Notes: a model not told the origin generated them from the letters alone. DNA of 64,000 nucleotides from Kitasatospora sp. NBC_00458 (GCF_036013975.1 NZ_CP107904.1:1178001-1242000), one strand, 5' to 3'. Positions 24,679-33,346 are shown, counted from the first letter of the stretch. Translations and numbers: made by a program.

Positions 24679-25107
24679 CTAGTGCCATTTGGTGCAGTAG
24701 TTCTTTCCACCGGTCCAGGTACAGGCCCGGGCCTGCCAGGGCGCGCCGTCGTAGACGGGGGCGTTGAAGGAGGCCGAGTCCTGGACACCGGAGTCACCGG
24801 GCAGGATCTGGGTCTTGTTCACGTACGGGTCCCATCCGACGTTCGGGTTGGTGGACCGGTCGAACCAGACCTCCTGCCAGGTGTCGCCGACGATCTTCCA
24901 GTGGGCGTACTCGTGGTGGTCGGAGTGGAGTTCGGTGTAGATCAGCACCCATCCGTTGGGCGTGTACGTGACGTCGCAGAAGTAGCTCCCGGGCTTGAGG
25001 CTCCCGCACCCCTGGGCGACGGCGCTGGTTTCGGTGGCGGCCACGAGCCCGGCGGCGACACCGAGTGCGAGGGCGCAGCGCAGGGCGATGGATCCAGGAC
25101 GGCGCAC
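24679..25107 (-). CDS. Small secreted protein of unknown function
   Basis: This 142-residue precursor has a classical Sec signal: RRPGSIALRC, a hydrophobic core ALALGVAAGLVAA, and a probable cleavage site after TSAVAQ. The mature part is about 110 residues with four Cys (GCGSL, YFCDVTY, RACTWTG, NYCTKWH) and many Trp and Tyr (NGWVLIYTELHSD, WKIVGDTWQEVWFD). Disulfides are likely. I do not recognise the fold; a small beta-rich carbohydrate-binding or inhibitor protein is possible. Start GTG 25107 has CGGAG upstream. It stands alone between the TetR and metallophosphoesterase genes. Confidence 0.7.
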   Translation of the reverse strand: MRRPGSIALRCALALGVAAGLVAATETSAVAQGCGSLKPGSYFCDVTYTPNGWVLIYTELHSDHHEYAHWKIVGDTWQEVWFDRSTNPNVGWDPYVNKTQILPGDSGVQDSASFNAPVYDGAPWQARACTWTGGKNYCTKWH

Positions 25108-25289
25108 GGCAATACTCCGTTTCTCGGGGGAGTCGGGAATGCTCCACGGACAGGAGTGACCGTGTACCGACAATCCGAGTCTGCGGTCGGGACGTCGAAC
25201 CGTCAATGGCGCGTACCCGTACGGTCCGCCGGCTCCGCGAGGAACCGGACGGGCGGGGCGCGTCCGGGGTGCGCTCCGCCGGAACCGCC

Positions 25290-26186
25290 CTACAGGCGGA
25301 CGGCGAAGCGGGGGGCGGGGCGGGCGGCGGCGGCCGGGGCGGGGAGGACGGTGGCGGCCGGGGCTGCGGGGAGGATGCGGCGGAGCGGGGTCGGGGCGCC
25401 GCGCGGGGCCCATTCGCGCGGATAGCCGAGGGAGACCTCGTGGAACGGGACGCCGTCGGTGCGGGTGGTGCGGGGGATGTGGAGGTGCCCGTAGACGACG
25501 GCCGCCGCGTTGAAGCGGCGGTGCCAGTCGGCGGTGTGCTCGGTGCCGCACCAGAGGGCGAACTCGGGGTGGCGGAGCACGTAGGTGGGGTCGCGGCGGA
25601 GCGGGAAGTGGTTGACGAGGACCGTCCGCACGGCGGGGTCGAGGGCGGCGAGGCGGGCCTCGGTGACGGCGAGCCGGGCGCGGCACCAGCTGTCGCGGTC
25701 GGGGTAGGGGTCGGGGTGGAGCAGGTACTCGTCGGTGCACACCACGCCGGCGGCGTGGGCGGCGGCGAGGGCGGCGGCCTTGGTGGTGGTGCCGCGCGGG
25801 CGGAAGGTGTAGTCGTACAGGAGGAAGAGCGGGGCGACGGCGACCGGGCCGCCGGGGCCGGTCCAGACGGGGTACGGGTCCTCGGGGGTCGAGACGCCGA
25901 GGCCGCGGCAGAGGTCGACGAGGGCCCGGTAGCGGGCGTCGCCGCGGAGTTGGACCGGGTCGTCGGGCGGGGTCCAGAGTTCGTGGTTGCCGGGCGCCCA
26001 GACGACCTTGGCGAAGCGTTCGCTCAGCACCCGCAGGACGCGGGCGATGTCCTCGAAGCGTTCGGAGACGTCGCCCGCGACGATCAGCCAGTCGTCGTCG
26101 GAGCCCGGGCGCAGGCGGTCGACGACGGCCTGGTTCTCGGCGTAGCCGACGTGCAGGTCGCTGGTGGCGAGCAGGGCCCCGGTCAT
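25290..26186 (-). CDS. Metallophosphoesterase coupled to the peptide ABC operon
   Basis: This 298-residue calcineurin-like phosphoesterase has DLH (TSDLHVG), GDVSE, GNHE (APGNHELW), the His in LVNHFPLR and GHLH (VYGHLHIP). The Asp of GNHD is Glu, which is allowed in the family. A low-complexity Ala/Pro tail ends the protein. ATG 26186 has GGAGG upstream and overlaps the stop of the ABC ATPase gene as ATGA, so it is translated with the transporter. It may act on an imported phosphorylated compound or on a cyclic nucleotide; the substrate is not evident. Confidence 0.8.
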   Translation of the reverse strand: MTGALLATSDLHVGYAENQAVVDRLRPGSDDDWLIVAGDVSERFEDIARVLRVLSERFAKVVWAPGNHELWTPPDDPVQLRGDARYRALVDLCRGLGVSTPEDPYPVWTGPGGPVAVAPLFLLYDYTFRPRGTTTKAAALAAAHAAGVVCTDEYLLHPDPYPDRDSWCRARLAVTEARLAALDPAVRTVLVNHFPLRRDPTYVLRHPEFALWCGTEHTADWHRRFNAAAVVYGHLHIPRTTRTDGVPFHEVSLGYPREWAPRGAPTPLRRILPAAPAATVLPAPAAAARPAPRFAVRL

Positions 26187-28066
26187 CGGCGTGCCTCCAC
26201 GAGGTTGGTGGCGTCCAGGAGTCGGCGGGTGTAGGGGTCGGCGGGGCGGTCGAAGAGCCGCTCGACGGGCGCGGTCTCGACGAGCCGGCCGTCCTTCATG
26301 ACGGCGACCCGGTCGGCGAGGTGCTGGACGACGCCGAGGTCGTGCGAGATGAAGAGCAGCGCGAGGCCGAGGTCCCGGCGCAGGTCGGCCAGCAGGTCGA
26401 GGATCTGCGCCTGGACGGAGAGGTCCAGTGCGGAGACCGGCTCGTCGCAGACCAGCAGGGTGGGTGCCGGGGCCAGTGCCCGGGCGATGGCGACGCGCTG
26501 GCGCTGGCCGCCGGAGAGCTCGGTCGGGCGGCGGTCGAGGAGGGCGGCGGGGAGGCCGACCTGGTCGAGCAGTTCGGTGACCCGCTGCCGCCGCCGGGCG
26601 CCGCGCGGCACACCGGCGCGGGCGGCGGCCTCCGCGATGACGCGCTCCACGGTGAAGCGCGGGTCGAAGGAGCCGAGCGGGTCCTGCTGGACGGCCTGGA
26701 TCCGGAGGCGGTCGGCGCGGCGGCGGCGTTCGGGCAGCTCGCTCCACGGCCGGCCGGCGAGGCGGACGGTGCCGGTGTCGGGGCGTTCCAGGCCGAGGAC
26801 GATCCGGGCGGCGGTGGTCTTGCCGGAGCCGGACTCGCCGACCAGGCCGAGCGTCTCCCCGGGGTGGAGGTGGAACGAGACCTCCTGGACCACGGGGCGG
26901 CCGGCGAAGGACTTGCCGATCCGGTCGACCTCAAGGAGCAGCCCCGCGTCGGAGGAGGACGGGCCCCCGGTGAGGGCGACCGGTTCGCGGACGGTGAGCG
27001 CCGCCGACCCGGGGTGCCAGCAGCGGGCTCCGAGCGAGTCCACCGGGGGGAGGACGCTCCGGCAGGTCGCGTCGGCGGCGGCGCAGCGGGCCGCGTACGG
27101 GCAGCCGTCGGGGTCGGGGGCGACCTGCCGCAGGGGGGCGGGCGCGAGCCGGGTGCCGCGGGTGCGGGCGCCGGGGACGGCGTCGAGGAGGGCCCGGGTG
27201 TAGGGGTGGCGGGGGTCGGCGAGCAGCCGTTCGGTGGGGCCGGTCTCGACGATCCGGCCGCCGAACATGACGGCCACCCGGTCGGCGAGCCGGGCGACCA
27301 CCGACAGGTCGTGGCTGATCAGCAGCAGGGCGGTGCCCTGTTCCCGGAGGCCGTCGAGCAGGTCGAGCACCTGGGCCTGGACGGTGACGTCGAGGGCGGT
27401 GGTGGGCTCGTCGGCGATCAGCAGGTCGGGTTCGCCGGCGAGCGCGGAGGCGATCAGGGCGCGCTGGCGCAGGCCGCCGGAGAGCTGGTGGGCGTACTGG
27501 GCGGCGCGGCGTCCGGGCTCGGGGATCCCGGCGCGTTCGAGGAGTGCGCGGACCCGGGCCGGGATCTCCTCGCGGCCGGCCAGGCGGTGCACCCGCAGCG
27601 GCTCGGCGACCTCGGCGCCGACGGTGCGCAGCGGGTCGAGCGACACCAGGGCGTCCTGGAGGACGAGGCCGATCCGGCGGCCGCGCACCCCGCGCCACTC
27701 GGCCTCGGTGAGGGTGGCGAGGTCGCGGCCGTCGAAGGCGAGCCGACGGGCGGTGACGGCGGCGGGCACGCGGCCGCCGGGGCCGGATGCGGTGAGGCCG
27801 ACCAGGGTGCGGGCGGTGACGCTCTTGCCGGAGCCGGACTCGCCGACGACGGCCAGGCACTCGCCGCGGTCGAGGGTGAACGAGACGTCCCGCACGGCGT
27901 GCACCGGGCCGAACCGGACGTCGAGCCCGTCGACGGTCAGCAGGGGCGCCTGCGCCGGGGGCTGCTTCACGATCGGGGCCGGGGTCGGGGCCGGGGTTGG
28001 AGCCGGGGCCGGCGTCCGGGTCGGAGTCCGGGTCGGAGTCGGCTTCGGGGCCTGCGCGGGCGTCAT
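26183..28066 (-). CDS. Oligopeptide-type ABC transporter ATPase, fused DppD-DppF
   Basis: This 627-residue protein has two ATPase domains in one chain. Domain 1 (about 40-290) has Walker A GESGSGKS, signature LSGGLRQR, Walker B LLIADEPTTALD and the His in LLISHDLS. It is followed by the oligopeptide-type Cys tail (GCPYAARCAAADATCRSVLPP). Domain 2 (about 350-600) has GESGSGKT, LSGGQRQR, LLVCDEPVSALD and LFISHDLG. DppD and DppF are usually separate, but fusions are common in actinobacteria. The N-terminus is a Pro/Thr repeat linker. It drives import through the two permeases upstream, overlapping the second by ATGA. Confidence 0.92.
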   Translation of the reverse strand: MTPAQAPKPTPTRTPTRTPAPAPTPAPTPAPIVKQPPAQAPLLTVDGLDVRFGPVHAVRDVSFTLDRGECLAVVGESGSGKSVTARTLVGLTASGPGGRVPAAVTARRLAFDGRDLATLTEAEWRGVRGRRIGLVLQDALVSLDPLRTVGAEVAEPLRVHRLAGREEIPARVRALLERAGIPEPGRRAAQYAHQLSGGLRQRALIASALAGEPDLLIADEPTTALDVTVQAQVLDLLDGLREQGTALLLISHDLSVVARLADRVAVMFGGRIVETGPTERLLADPRHPYTRALLDAVPGARTRGTRLAPAPLRQVAPDPDGCPYAARCAAADATCRSVLPPVDSLGARCWHPGSAALTVREPVALTGGPSSSDAGLLLEVDRIGKSFAGRPVVQEVSFHLHPGETLGLVGESGSGKTTAARIVLGLERPDTGTVRLAGRPWSELPERRRRADRLRIQAVQQDPLGSFDPRFTVERVIAEAAARAGVPRGARRRQRVTELLDQVGLPAALLDRRPTELSGGQRQRVAIARALAPAPTLLVCDEPVSALDLSVQAQILDLLADLRRDLGLALLFISHDLGVVQHLADRVAVMKDGRLVETAPVERLFDRPADPYTRRLLDATNLVEARR

Positions 28067-29070
28067 GCCTCGGTCCTCCGGGTGAAGCGGGCCTGGGCGC
28101 GGCGGCCGAGGACGTTGACGACGAGCGCGGCCGTGGTGATGGCGGCGCCCGGGAACACGCCGATCCACCAGGCGGTCGCCAGGAAGCGGCGCCCCTGGGA
28201 GAGCATCGCGCCCCACTCGGGGCTGGGCGGCTGCGGGCCGAGGCCGAGGAAGCTGAGCCCGGAGGCGGCGATCAGCGCGGTGCCGAAGCCGACGGCGGCG
28301 AGGACCAGCATCGGGCCGACGGCGTTGGGCAGGACGTGCCGGGCGATCAGCAGCGGGCGCGGCAGGCCGAGTCCGACCGCCGCCTCCACGTACCCGGAGC
28401 GGCGGACGACCAGTGTCTCGGCGCGGACGATGCGCGCGTACCCGGGGACGAAGGCGATCGCGATGGCGAGCATGACGTTGAGCGAGCCGGTGCCGAGGAT
28501 GGTCACGGCGAGCAGGGCGAGCAGGATCGGCGGGAGCGCGAGCAGGATGTCCGCGAGCCGCATCAGGGCCTGGTCGGCCCAGCGTCCGCCGAGCGCGGCG
28601 GCGAGGCCGAGGGCGGTGCCGCCGGCCACCGCGAAGACGGTGGCGCCGAGGCCCAGCAGCAGGGACGGCCGGGCCCCGTGGAGGACGCGGGTGAACAGGT
28701 CGCGGCCGAGCTGGTCGGTGCCGAACCAGTGCTCGGCGCCCGGCGGGGTGAGCGCCTCCGCCGGGTGGGTCTCCACCGGCGAGGCGGAGCTGAGCAGGCC
28801 GGGAACGAGGGCCGCGAGCACCAGTAGGGCGAGCGTGGTGACGGCGAGCGCGAAGCCGAGCCGGCGGGCGAGCGGCGCGACGGCGGCCCGCCGGGAGGTG
28901 CGGGCGGCCGCGGGGTGCGCCGGGGCGGCCGCGGTGGCCGCTCCGGCCGGGACGGCCTCGGTGGCCGGGCCCCCGGGGACCGGCCGCTCCCCCGCGCGGG
29001 GTGCGTCCCCCCGTCCGGGCGGATCGGCCGGGTCGGCTGCGTCGGCAGTGGCAACGGTGTTGTGGGACAT
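28063..29070 (-). CDS. Oligopeptide-type ABC permease (DppC-like)
   Basis: This 335-residue membrane protein has the DppC marker HWFGTDQLGRDLFTRVLHGAR after the first membrane segment and an EAA loop (EAAVGLGLPRPLLIARHVLPNA) that docks on the ATPase. About six membrane helices are visible. The first 65 residues are an Ala/Pro-rich cytoplasmic extension. It overlaps the ATPase gene by four bases and follows the DppB-like gene after six. Confidence 0.92.
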   Translation of the reverse strand: MSHNTVATADAADPADPPGRGDAPRAGERPVPGGPATEAVPAGAATAAAPAHPAAARTSRRAAVAPLARRLGFALAVTTLALLVLAALVPGLLSSASPVETHPAEALTPPGAEHWFGTDQLGRDLFTRVLHGARPSLLLGLGATVFAVAGGTALGLAAALGGRWADQALMRLADILLALPPILLALLAVTILGTGSLNVMLAIAIAFVPGYARIVRAETLVVRRSGYVEAAVGLGLPRPLLIARHVLPNAVGPMLVLAAVGFGTALIAASGLSFLGLGPQPPSPEWGAMLSQGRRFLATAWWIGVFPGAAITTAALVVNVLGRRAQARFTRRTEA

Positions 29071-29076
29071 GGGAGT

Positions 29077-30063
29077 TCAGCCGTTCCTCAGCCGCGGGTC
29101 GATGACGAGGTAGAGCAGGTCGACGAGGGTCGAGATGACCACGAAGACCAGCGCCGAGAGCAGGACCAGCCCGATCACCAGCGGCAGGTCCTTGTTGGTG
29201 GTGGCCTGGAGGGTGAGCGCCCCGATCCCCGGCCGGCCGAAGACCGACTCGACCAGCACCGCGCCGCCCAGCAGCGAACCGGTCAGCCACCCGGTCAGGG
29301 TGACCACCGGCACGGCCGCGTGCCGCAGCCCGTGCCGGAGCACCACGGCCGCCGAACCGAGCCCGCGCGAACGGGCGGTGAGCGTGAACGGCCGCCCGAG
29401 CGCCGCCTCCAGGCCCTCGCGCAGCACCTGGGCGAGCATCCCCGCCACCGGCAGCGCGAGCGTGACGGCGGGCAGCACCAGGGCGGCGAAGCCGTCGTCC
29501 CCGGCGACCGGGAAGATCCGCAGCTGGAACGAGAACGCGGTGAGCAGCAGGATCCCGATCCAGTAGGACGGGCTGGAGACGGCCAGCAGCTCGGCGAACG
29601 AGCTGAGCGCGCGCAGGGCGGGCCGCCGCCCCGCGGTGCCGACGGCGGCGACCAGCGCCAGCACCACGGCCAGCGCCAGGGCGGTCAGGCCGAGTTGGAC
29701 GGTCGGCCCGAGCTGCTCGCCGATCAGCTCCGAGACCGGCCGCTGGAGCTGGTACGACTCGCCGAGGTCCCCGGTCAGCAGGTGGCCGAGGTAGGTGGCG
29801 TACTGGACCGGCACGGGCCGGTCCAGCCCGTACTGCTCCTGGATCGCCGCCTTGACCTCGGGGCTGGCGGCGGTGCCCGGCCCGAGCATGACGGTCACCG
29901 GGTCGCCCGGGATCAGCTGGAGCGCGGCGAAGGCCACGGTCGCCGCTCCGAGCAGCACGGCGAGCGCGCCGAGCAGCCGGCGCAGCACGGCGCGCAGGAC
30001 GCGGACGGCGGCGGGCGGGCGGACGGCCGCCGGGGTGGCGGCCGTCGGGTGGGTGGTGGTCAT
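29077..30063 (-). CDS. Oligopeptide-type ABC permease (DppB-like)
   Basis: This 328-residue protein has typical DppB landmarks: LRRLLGALAVLLGAATVAFAALQLIPGDP near the start, YGLDRPVPVQYATYL, and an EAA-like loop (LTARSRGLGSAAVVLRHGLRHAA). It contains six membrane helices. ATG 30063 follows the binding-protein gene after a 118-bp gap that contains a stable hairpin. Confidence 0.92.
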   Translation of the reverse strand: MTTTHPTAATPAAVRPPAAVRVLRAVLRRLLGALAVLLGAATVAFAALQLIPGDPVTVMLGPGTAASPEVKAAIQEQYGLDRPVPVQYATYLGHLLTGDLGESYQLQRPVSELIGEQLGPTVQLGLTALALAVVLALVAAVGTAGRRPALRALSSFAELLAVSSPSYWIGILLLTAFSFQLRIFPVAGDDGFAALVLPAVTLALPVAGMLAQVLREGLEAALGRPFTLTARSRGLGSAAVVLRHGLRHAAVPVVTLTGWLTGSLLGGAVLVESVFGRPGIGALTLQATTNKDLPLVIGLVLLSALVFVVISTLVDLLYLVIDPRLRNG

Positions 30064-30098
30064 GCCTCAGTCCCAGGAGGTCGGGTGGCGGGTCCGGG

Positions 30099-30129
30099 GA
30101 CCCGTGCGGCGGGATCGGCCGCACGGGTC
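30099..30129 (-). promoter_or_regulatory. Intercistronic hairpin after the binding-protein gene
   Basis: GACCCGTGCGGC (30099-30110) pairs perfectly with 30118-30129 around a 7-base loop. Such stems behind a binding-protein gene commonly act as partial terminators or mRNA stabilisers, giving more binding protein than permease. Confidence 0.6.
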
Positions 30130-30181
30130 GCCGGGGTACTCGATCGGTCCGTCCGGATGCCCACCGGGCCCGGACGGAGGG

Positions 30182-31852
30182 TCACTTGGCGAGCCAGGCG
30201 TCGTGGAACGCCAGCCAGGTGTTGGGGTCGGCCGTCAGACCGCGGACCTTGGCGGAGGTGCCGACCACGGCGGTGCGCACGTACAGCGGGACGATCAGGC
30301 CGAGGTCGATGGCGCGCTGCTGGGTCTTGCCGTAGACGTCCTGGCGGACGGCCTTGTCGAACGTCCCCTTGCCGGTCGTGGTCCACTCGTCGAGCTGGGC
30401 GTCCTGGTAGAACGTGGCGTTCTGGCCGCCGGTGGACGGCTTGCTGGAGCTGTGGAAGTAGAGCCGCAGCACGTCCGGGTCGAACCGGGCCCAGCTGTAG
30501 TCGGCGATGTGCTCCTTGCCGCCGTAGGTGTTGGCGATGAAGGTGCCGATGTCCAGGCGGGGACGGGTGATCTCGACGCCGATCTTCTTGAGGTCGGCCT
30601 GGATCGCCTGGCCGAGCGTCTCGCGCTGCTCGCGGACGAACTCGGCGGGCGGCAGCGGCCACTCCAGGGTCAGTCGCTTGCCGTCCTTGGTGCGGTAGCC
30701 CTCACCGTCGCGGGCCGTCCAACCCGCGTCGTCCAGCGCCTTGTTGGCCGCCGCCTGGTCGTACGGCCAGGACTTCTCCAGCGCCTTGTTGTAGTACGGG
30801 GTGCTCGGTCCGACCGGGCTCCAGGCGCGCTTGTAGACGCCGAAGTAGACGGACTGGACGTCGGTGTCGAGGTCGATGCCGCGCTGGACCGCCTTGCGGA
30901 CCAGCGGGTCGTCCAGCGGGGCCTTGCTGGTGTTGAGGACCAGCCCGTAGTTGGCGCCGGGCGCGTCGGTGGCGATGGTGCGCAGCTTCGGGTCGCCCTG
31001 CACGGTCTTGACGTCGGCCGGCGGGATCGGCTCGGCCACCTGGACCTGGCCGCTGTTGAGCGCGCCGACCCGGACCGAGTCCTCGGTGAGGAAGCGGATG
31101 GTGAGCTTCTCCAGGTAGGCCGGGCCCTGGTGGTTGGCGCTCGGCGGCGCCCAGTTGTAGTCGGGGTTGCGGGTGAAGACGGCGCTCTGGCCCTTGGTGT
31201 AGCTGCTGAACACGAACGGGCCGGTGCCGACGTCGGCGGGGCCGCCGGCGCCCAGCTTGGAACCGTTCTCCTTGATCGTCTTCGGCGAGTAGAAGCCCAG
31301 GTAGGCGGTGCTCGCGGCCTGGAGGAACGGGGCGAACGGCTCGCTGAAGGAGACCTTGACCGTCCGCGTGTCGACCACCTCGGTGCCGGTGTACGGGCCG
31401 AGCAGGCTCGCCGCGTACTGCGACTTGGTCTCCTTGGCGACGATCCGGTCGAAGTTGGCCTTCACCGCCTCCGCGTCGAACGGCGTGCCGTCGGTGAACT
31501 TGACGCCGTCGCGCAGGTGGAAGGTGTAGCTCTTGAGGTCCGGCGTGATCTCCCAGGAGGCCGCCAGCCAGGGCTTGAACTCGCCCGTCGCGTCCTGGTG
31601 GACGAGCGAGTCGAAGACGTTGCGCTGGACGGCTCCGGTGATGTCCTGCTGGCTGACGTGGATGTCGAAGGAGATCGGCTCGACGTCGGTGGCGTAGGTC
31701 AGTGCCCCGCCCTGGACCGGCTTGTCGTCGGCGCCGTCCTGGGCCGCTCCCGGACCTCCGGATCCGGAGCCTGAGCTGCAGCCGGCCAGAAGCAGCACCC
31801 CGGCAGTGAGGGCGGCGAGCAGCGGAAGGGGCCGGGGCCCGGTGATGGGCAT
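30182..31852 (-). CDS. Extracellular solute-binding lipoprotein, family 5 (peptide/nickel type)
   Basis: This 556-residue precursor has a lipoprotein signal (PLLAALTAGVLLLAGCSSGSGSGG; lipobox LAGC). The mature part shows the SBP family 5 pattern: ALTYATDVEPISFDIH, HQDATGEFKPWLAASWEI, YTFHLRDGVKFTDGTPFDAEAV and the late DVLRLYFHSSSKPSTGGQN. It should sit outside the membrane and hand a peptide or similar ligand to the permeases. It is the first gene of the operon. GGAG lies about nine bases before ATG 31852. Confidence 0.92.
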   Translation of the reverse strand: MPITGPRPLPLLAALTAGVLLLAGCSSGSGSGGPGAAQDGADDKPVQGGALTYATDVEPISFDIHVSQQDITGAVQRNVFDSLVHQDATGEFKPWLAASWEITPDLKSYTFHLRDGVKFTDGTPFDAEAVKANFDRIVAKETKSQYAASLLGPYTGTEVVDTRTVKVSFSEPFAPFLQAASTAYLGFYSPKTIKENGSKLGAGGPADVGTGPFVFSSYTKGQSAVFTRNPDYNWAPPSANHQGPAYLEKLTIRFLTEDSVRVGALNSGQVQVAEPIPPADVKTVQGDPKLRTIATDAPGANYGLVLNTSKAPLDDPLVRKAVQRGIDLDTDVQSVYFGVYKRAWSPVGPSTPYYNKALEKSWPYDQAAANKALDDAGWTARDGEGYRTKDGKRLTLEWPLPPAEFVREQRETLGQAIQADLKKIGVEITRPRLDIGTFIANTYGGKEHIADYSWARFDPDVLRLYFHSSSKPSTGGQNATFYQDAQLDEWTTTGKGTFDKAVRQDVYGKTQQRAIDLGLIVPLYVRTAVVGTSAKVRGLTADPNTWLAFHDAWLAK

Positions 31853-32178
31853 GCTGATGACTCCGTGTTGGTGGGAGGAACGGGCTGGGGAATGCCGAGA
31901 AGCTATCGGCGGCCCGACCCCCGCGGACCCCTACCGGACCCCTAACCCGACCCTTACGGCGGGGGCAAGGGGTGGTGGTCACGGGCGGTCGGCGGCCTCG
32001 CGCGGGGCTAGTCCGACCGGGGGTGTTCGTATGCGGCGCATCAGGGCGAGGGGGCTGCACGGGGCGGTTCCCGGGCGGCTCCGGGGGCCGTTTCGAGGGC
32101 GGCTCCGGGGCGGCTCCGGGGGCCGTTTCGAGGCGGGCGTTTCCCGGGTGGGGCGGCGTTCGGGCGCGCGGGTTCGGG
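31853..32178. other. Non-coding gap upstream of the binding-protein gene, with a 25-bp direct repeat
   Basis: A perfect 25-bp repeat occurs at 32074-32098 and 32109-32133 with part of the unit between them. The segment near 31853 must hold the promoter of the transporter operon, but I cannot place its boxes confidently. No gene is supported. Confidence 0.6.
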
Positions 32179-32213
32179 CGCGCCCGGGCCCCGGTGCGCC
32201 GGGCCCGGGCGCG
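32179..32213. terminator. First of two tandem terminator hairpins
   Basis: CGCGCCCGGGCCC (32179-32191) pairs perfectly with 32201-32213 around a 9-base loop. It stands directly beyond the stronger hairpin at 32217-32248 with respect to the PKS operon. Confidence 0.65.
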
Positions 32214-32216
32214 GTG

Positions 32217-32248
32217 CGTCCGCTCCGGCGGCGGCGCCGGAGCGGACG
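32217..32248 (-). terminator. Main terminator of the PKS operon
   Basis: Bases 32217-32230 pair perfectly with 32235-32248, a 14-bp stem with a GCGG loop, starting four bases beyond the last stop codon (32253). Together with the hairpin at 32179-32213 it marks the end of the PKS gene set. Confidence 0.75.
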
Positions 32249-32252
32249 GCGG

Positions 32253-32666
32253 TCAGGCGTCGTGGTGGTGGCGGCGCGGGTAGCGGGGGACGGAGCGGCG
32301 GTGGGCGATCCGCCAGCCGTCCGGGGTGCGGGTGTACACGTCGAAGTAGTCGCCGTTGTGGACCGAGCCGTCGGGCAGGATCGCCAGGTAGCGGCTGCGG
32401 CCCCGGACGGTGCCGTCCTCGTCGACGCCGAACACCGAGTCCAGGGTCTGGTGGTCCGGGTGGTCCTGCCCCAGGTCCCGGGCGAACACCCGGATCTTCT
32501 CCAGGCCGGTGAACACCGCTCCGGTGCGGGCGAGTTCGATCACGCCGTCCTCGGCGAACACCCCGGCCAGCGCCTCGGCGTCCGCGTTGTCGAAGGCGTG
32601 CGAGAAGCGGGCGAGCAGCTGGCGCAGCTGTTCGGCGTCGGCCGTGGAGAGTTCGGGGGCGGTCAT
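32253..32666 (-). CDS. SnoaL-like/NTF2-fold protein 2
   Basis: This is a 137-residue protein of the NTF2-like superfamily (SnoaL_4 type). LRQLLARFSHAFDNADAEALAGVFAEDGVIEL is the usual helix-helix opening, followed by strands with DSVFGVDEDGTVRGRSRYLAIL and YTRTPDGWRIAHRRSVPRY. Members are hydroxysteroid isomerases, dehydratases, epoxide hydrolases and polyketide cyclases. It is the last gene of the PKS operon, ending at a strong hairpin. A post-PKS cyclase or dehydratase role, like that of SalBIII in salinomycin pyran formation, is plausible but not shown. Confidence 0.8.
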   Translation of the reverse strand: MTAPELSTADAEQLRQLLARFSHAFDNADAEALAGVFAEDGVIELARTGAVFTGLEKIRVFARDLGQDHPDHQTLDSVFGVDEDGTVRGRSRYLAILPDGSVHNGDYFDVYTRTPDGWRIAHRRSVPRYPRRHHHDA

Positions 32667-32777
32667 GGTGGTCCTCCTGAGGGTGGGTTCTGCCGAAACG
32701 GGGGGGAGGGCCCGGCCGACGGCGGTGCCGGCCGGGCCCCGGGGGGCGGGAAGGGGACGCGACCCGCGCGCGGCGGG

Positions 32778-33197
32778 TCAGACGGTGGCGGGAGCCAGCT
32801 GCTGCACGATGCCCAGGCGGTCGGGCAGCACGTTGTAGCGGACCACCTTGCCGTCCCGGACGGTCAGCCAGCTGATGCTGTGGCCGACGAACGAGCGCCC
32901 GGTGGCCGGGACACCGAAGACCGGGCCCACGTGCACGCCCTCGATCCGCCAGAAGGCGATCACCCGGTCGCCCTCGGCCACCAGGTCCTCGACGACGGCC
33001 TTGACGTCGCGGACGTTCTCCCAGAGCCAGCGCAGGTGCTCACGGAAGTCCTCGCGGGTGCCGCTGCCGCCCGGTCCGACCCGGGTCTCGTCGGCGGCGT
33101 CCTCGGCGACCAGCTCCTCCAGCAGCTCGACCCGCTGCTCGCTGACCAGCTCGTGGTAGTAGCGCTCGACCACGGCCTTGTTCGCCTCGATGCTCAT
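32778..33197 (-). CDS. SnoaL-like polyketide cyclase-family protein 1
   Basis: This is a 139-residue protein. NKAVVERYYHELVSEQRVEL, LVAEGDRVIAFWRIEGVH, VFGVPATGRSFVGHSISWLTVRDGKVV match the SnoaL polyketide cyclase/ester cyclase family. ATG 33197 has GAGGAGAG nine bases upstream. SnoaL itself closes the fourth ring of aromatic polyketides by aldol chemistry. In a modular PKS operon a different cyclisation, dehydration or isomerisation is more likely. It lies between the SDR gene and the second NTF2-like gene, all on one strand. Confidence 0.82.
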   Translation of the reverse strand: MSIEANKAVVERYYHELVSEQRVELLEELVAEDAADETRVGPGGSGTREDFREHLRWLWENVRDVKAVVEDLVAEGDRVIAFWRIEGVHVGPVFGVPATGRSFVGHSISWLTVRDGKVVRYNVLPDRLGIVQQLAPATV

Positions 33198-33236
33198 CGG
33201 TGTTGCTCTCCTCGTCAGTTGGGAAAAACCATGGGG

Positions 33237-33324
33237 TACTGCGGTGGTGCGGCACTGCGGTGTTGCGGTACTTCGGTACTTCGGTACTTCGGTGTTGCGG
33301 TACTTCGGTCCTGCGGTCCTGTCG
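33237..33324. repeat. Eleven-unit octamer array
   Basis: Eleven consecutive 8-bp units follow the pattern nnnT[TG]CGG (most often TACTTCGG, also TGTTGCGG, TCCTGCGG, CACTGCGG; the last unit degenerate). The array lies between the SDR stop and the SnoaL start inside the PKS operon. It codes for nothing obvious. Confidence 0.85.
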
Positions 33325-33346
33325 CGCGGCCCCGGGCCGGAGGAGG

